DNA from: Leptasterias polaris | Lineage: Eukaryota > Echinodermata > Asteroidea > Forcipulatida > Asteriidae | Reading direction: 5' to 3' | Length of the DNA: 64,000 nt | Assembly (NCBI GenBank): GCA_037783415.1 | Contig: JAZGTN010000046.1 | Coordinates: 7,074,501 to 7,138,500, forward strand | Shown here: positions 63,001 to 64,000 of the stretch, in pieces | How positions within the stretch are numbered: the first letter of the stretch is position 1 | How the letters are laid out: each line of letters starts with the position of its first letter | Made by a program: the position numbers and the translations under genes | Notes under the pieces: generated by a model | What the model was told of the DNA's origin: nothing | What the model saw: the letters and a program-made list of their open reading frames with translations, nothing else | The model's database searches: none

Positions 63001-64000
63001 TCCGCTTGTCGGTTGTGCTGTACTGGTTGGTCCCAAATTCCACCCCAGAAAGTTTTTGCCTCAGTTGGTCCTGGGCCTGCCTGCGTGCTGTCGGCCTTTC
63101 CGTCCAATTCCGTCCAAACTTAGAGTGCTATTCACTCAATTCTATAGAAGCATGTTTTCTACTGCCAGGTGTCCTTAATGCACCTTACATGTACATGTAG
63201 ATGTATGGTAGCAATCCAGCCCCTGCTCACAACAAATCAGCAGAGAGGCTTATCCATGCCTTCACCACCACCTTACTCAAATTTTGCAACAGTCTCCTCG
63301 CTGGGCTAAGTGGGTTTCCTCAAAAAATTTGATTTTCTTTTCTTTTACCTCAGTTTTGAACTGTTGGCACTGGGCCTTTTTAATGTGTTTATTTTTTAAA
63401 TTTGTTTCCATAGAAAGCAGGCTTTTGAAAACATGTAAAATTGTGTTTGTTTTTTTCATACAAACTTTGTCCATCTAAAAAAGAAAAGGCCTACAAGTTT
63501 CAGTTAAAATGTAATTGTGCTAATATGTGTTAAACACAAATGCTTTTATTATGGTCTGGTCATATTCAGAAGGTACACAATTAGTATTCACTTCTCAGAC
63601 AAAGATTTAGATTGATCAAGAATGTAACATATTCCATGCCTTGGATTGTTTTTGTTCCTTGACAGCTCTACGATCCGATATAGTGCAGTTCAAACTATCT
63701 GATATAGGGGAAGGAATAGCAGAGGTAACTGTCAAAGAATGGTAAGTATACTTTTAAGATACTTAACAGCAGCATATATTTATTATAATGCTAACCCTAA
63801 ACAAAATGTATGCATCACAGACTGCATTATCAGTCTAGTAAAAGTATCACTTACTATGTTTGGCTGTTAATGTGTCAATGTAACAACAGTGTGCATGTTG
63901 AACCTTGCCATGATGCTTGATATAAGTTAAGCCCAATTCAACATTCCTTAATGTCACTTTCTAAATGTTGTGTTTGATGTATCTGTGTTTGCAGGTATGT
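57068..64000 (+). CDS. DBT: Branched-chain 2-oxoacid dehydrogenase E2 (lipoamide acyltransferase), 5' part
   Basis: Exons 57068-57133, 59346-59487, 63666-63741 and the first 6 nt of an exon at 63995; all phases match. Exon 1 ([18 protein letters not shown]) has Arg and no acidic residue, as expected of a mitochondrial presequence. Exon 2 continues a basic leader ending FRNINSAT. Exon 3 gives [20 protein letters not shown] and TVKEW, the start of the lipoyl domain; the last 6 nt continue WYV, as in other DBT proteins. The lipoyl lysine, subunit-binding and acyltransferase domains lie beyond the window. The product moves acyl groups from E1 to CoA in valine, leucine and isoleucine breakdown in the mitochondrial matrix. 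Its gene diverges from RTCA. Confidence 0.94.
57345..58690. repeat. Fold-back satellite in DBT intron 1
   Basis: 57345-57670 is built of CGTCGTGCCGTCGCC units. At 58458-58670 the reverse complement appears: GTCAGTTACACAGCTTTTCC mirrors AAAAGCTGTGTAACTGAC near 57676, and CAATTGAAAAACAGGCGACG mirrors CGTCGCCTGTTTTTCAATTG near 57482. The loop of about 730 bp is AT-rich. It may be a MITE with amplified subterminal repeats. Confidence 0.8.
58675..58868. repeat. Inverted repeat, arms about 40 bp
   Basis: TGTCGTTGCGGTGCAGCAGT and GATCATTTGGTCA on the left are mirrored by TGACCAAATGATC and CTGCTTCACCGCAACGACG on the right. It directly adjoins the fold-back satellite. Confidence 0.75.
59191..59269. 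repeat. Hairpin just upstream of DBT exon 2
   Basis: TTCTACAGGTTTGCACTTTG and CACACAATTTTGCCCA fold onto TGGGCAAATTGTGTG and CAACCTGTAGAA, giving arms of about 30 bp. It ends 77 nt before the exon. Confidence 0.75.
59575..59950 (+). mobile_element. tRNA-derived SINE in DBT intron 2
   Basis: B-box-like GTGTGGGTTCAAGTCCTGG at about 59628 with CACTGGACTCAACC upstream, the same head as the SINE at 37636. Later come a (GATT)n run near 59744-59768, TTTGAGACGCCTTCGGGTTA, and a TTATTATTATT tail. Confidence 0.8.
59951..63130 (-). pseudogene. LINE with restriction-like endonuclease (R2/NeSL-type), dead
   Basis: The minus strand in order: [85 protein letters not shown] (62169-63107). A piggyBac-type MITE then interrupts it. 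It resumes with [11 protein letters not shown] near 61730 and [15 protein letters not shown] near 61310-61360. A C..C...H...C knuckle ([18 protein letters not shown]) and [11 protein letters not shown] near 60310-60340 follow; PD...D.K is the mark of the restriction-like endonuclease. One RT strand, one zinc knuckle and a C-terminal REL endonuclease fit early-branching LINEs. The catalytic aspartate pair reads N-D and stops and frameshifts occur. It lies antisense in DBT intron 2. Confidence 0.82.
61789..62230. mobile_element. piggyBac-type MITE inside the LINE, 442 bp
   Basis: TTAA flanks both sides (61785-61788 and 62231-62234). The ends CCCTAACTCCCA and GTATGGGAGGGTTAGGG are inverted. TTAA targets with CCC-starting ends are diagnostic of piggyBac. 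Taking it out with one TTAA reconnects the RT reading across the junction. There is no transposase; the inside repeats CCAACA-rich text. Confidence 0.85.
63131..63665. other. Remainder of DBT intron 2
   Basis: AT-rich. A possible further N-terminal stretch of the LINE cannot be recognised here. The DBT acceptor TTCCTTGACAG closes the intron. Confidence 0.5.

Overview
This is a window of nuclear DNA from an animal: AT-rich, spliced genes with GT/AG introns, large introns and dense mobile-element debris. An EGF-CFC (Cripto-type) gene points to a deuterostome. The interspersed repeats (tRNA-derived SINEs with ATTATT tails, fold-back MITEs beginning TTTAAAGGC, hAT MITEs beginning CCAGGG) suggest an echinoderm, perhaps a sea star. 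That last step is recognition from memory and is not proven here.

Four protein genes can be assembled exon by exon with matching phases. (1) An EGF-CFC co-receptor gene, + strand, 8175-16698; the exon carrying its ATG is not located. (2) A three-exon gene, + strand, 22115-24965, encoding a 718-residue DUF7869-like protein with candidate RNase H-fold acidic residues. It lies inside a 4.78-kb element (21399-26178) with about 32-bp terminal inverted repeats and a CATATG target duplication. (3) RTCA, RNA 3'-terminal phosphate cyclase, minus strand, 53347 down to 36053, complete in 11 exons (361 residues). (4) The start of DBT, the E2 subunit of branched-chain 2-oxoacid dehydrogenase, + strand from 57068 to beyond the right edge. 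RTCA and DBT are head to head about 3.7 kb apart, as they are in human.

Layout: 1-8.1 kb is gene-free, with MITEs, fold-back DNA and tandem duplications. 8.2-16.7 kb is the EGF-CFC gene, with an LTR pair in intron 2. 17-36 kb is accessory DNA: LINE pieces, a coiled-coil gene relic, a broken multi-exon transposase-like gene split by the DUF7869 element, a decayed Ty3/gypsy piece, a LINE 3' end and a decayed unknown mobile-element ORF. 36-53 kb is RTCA, with a 2.4-kb minisatellite of 42-bp units in intron 6 and several MITEs in intron 4. 53.3-57.1 kb is the shared upstream region, with a long G tract. 57-64 kb is DBT, with a fold-back satellite in intron 1 and an antisense LINE with a restriction-like endonuclease in intron 2. 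That LINE is itself split by a piggyBac-type MITE.

The most novel item is the DUF7869 element. An intact, spliced gene of an uncharacterised family sits between inverted repeats, at a site where removing the element rebuilds a host reading frame. This suggests that the DUF7869-like protein is a transposase.
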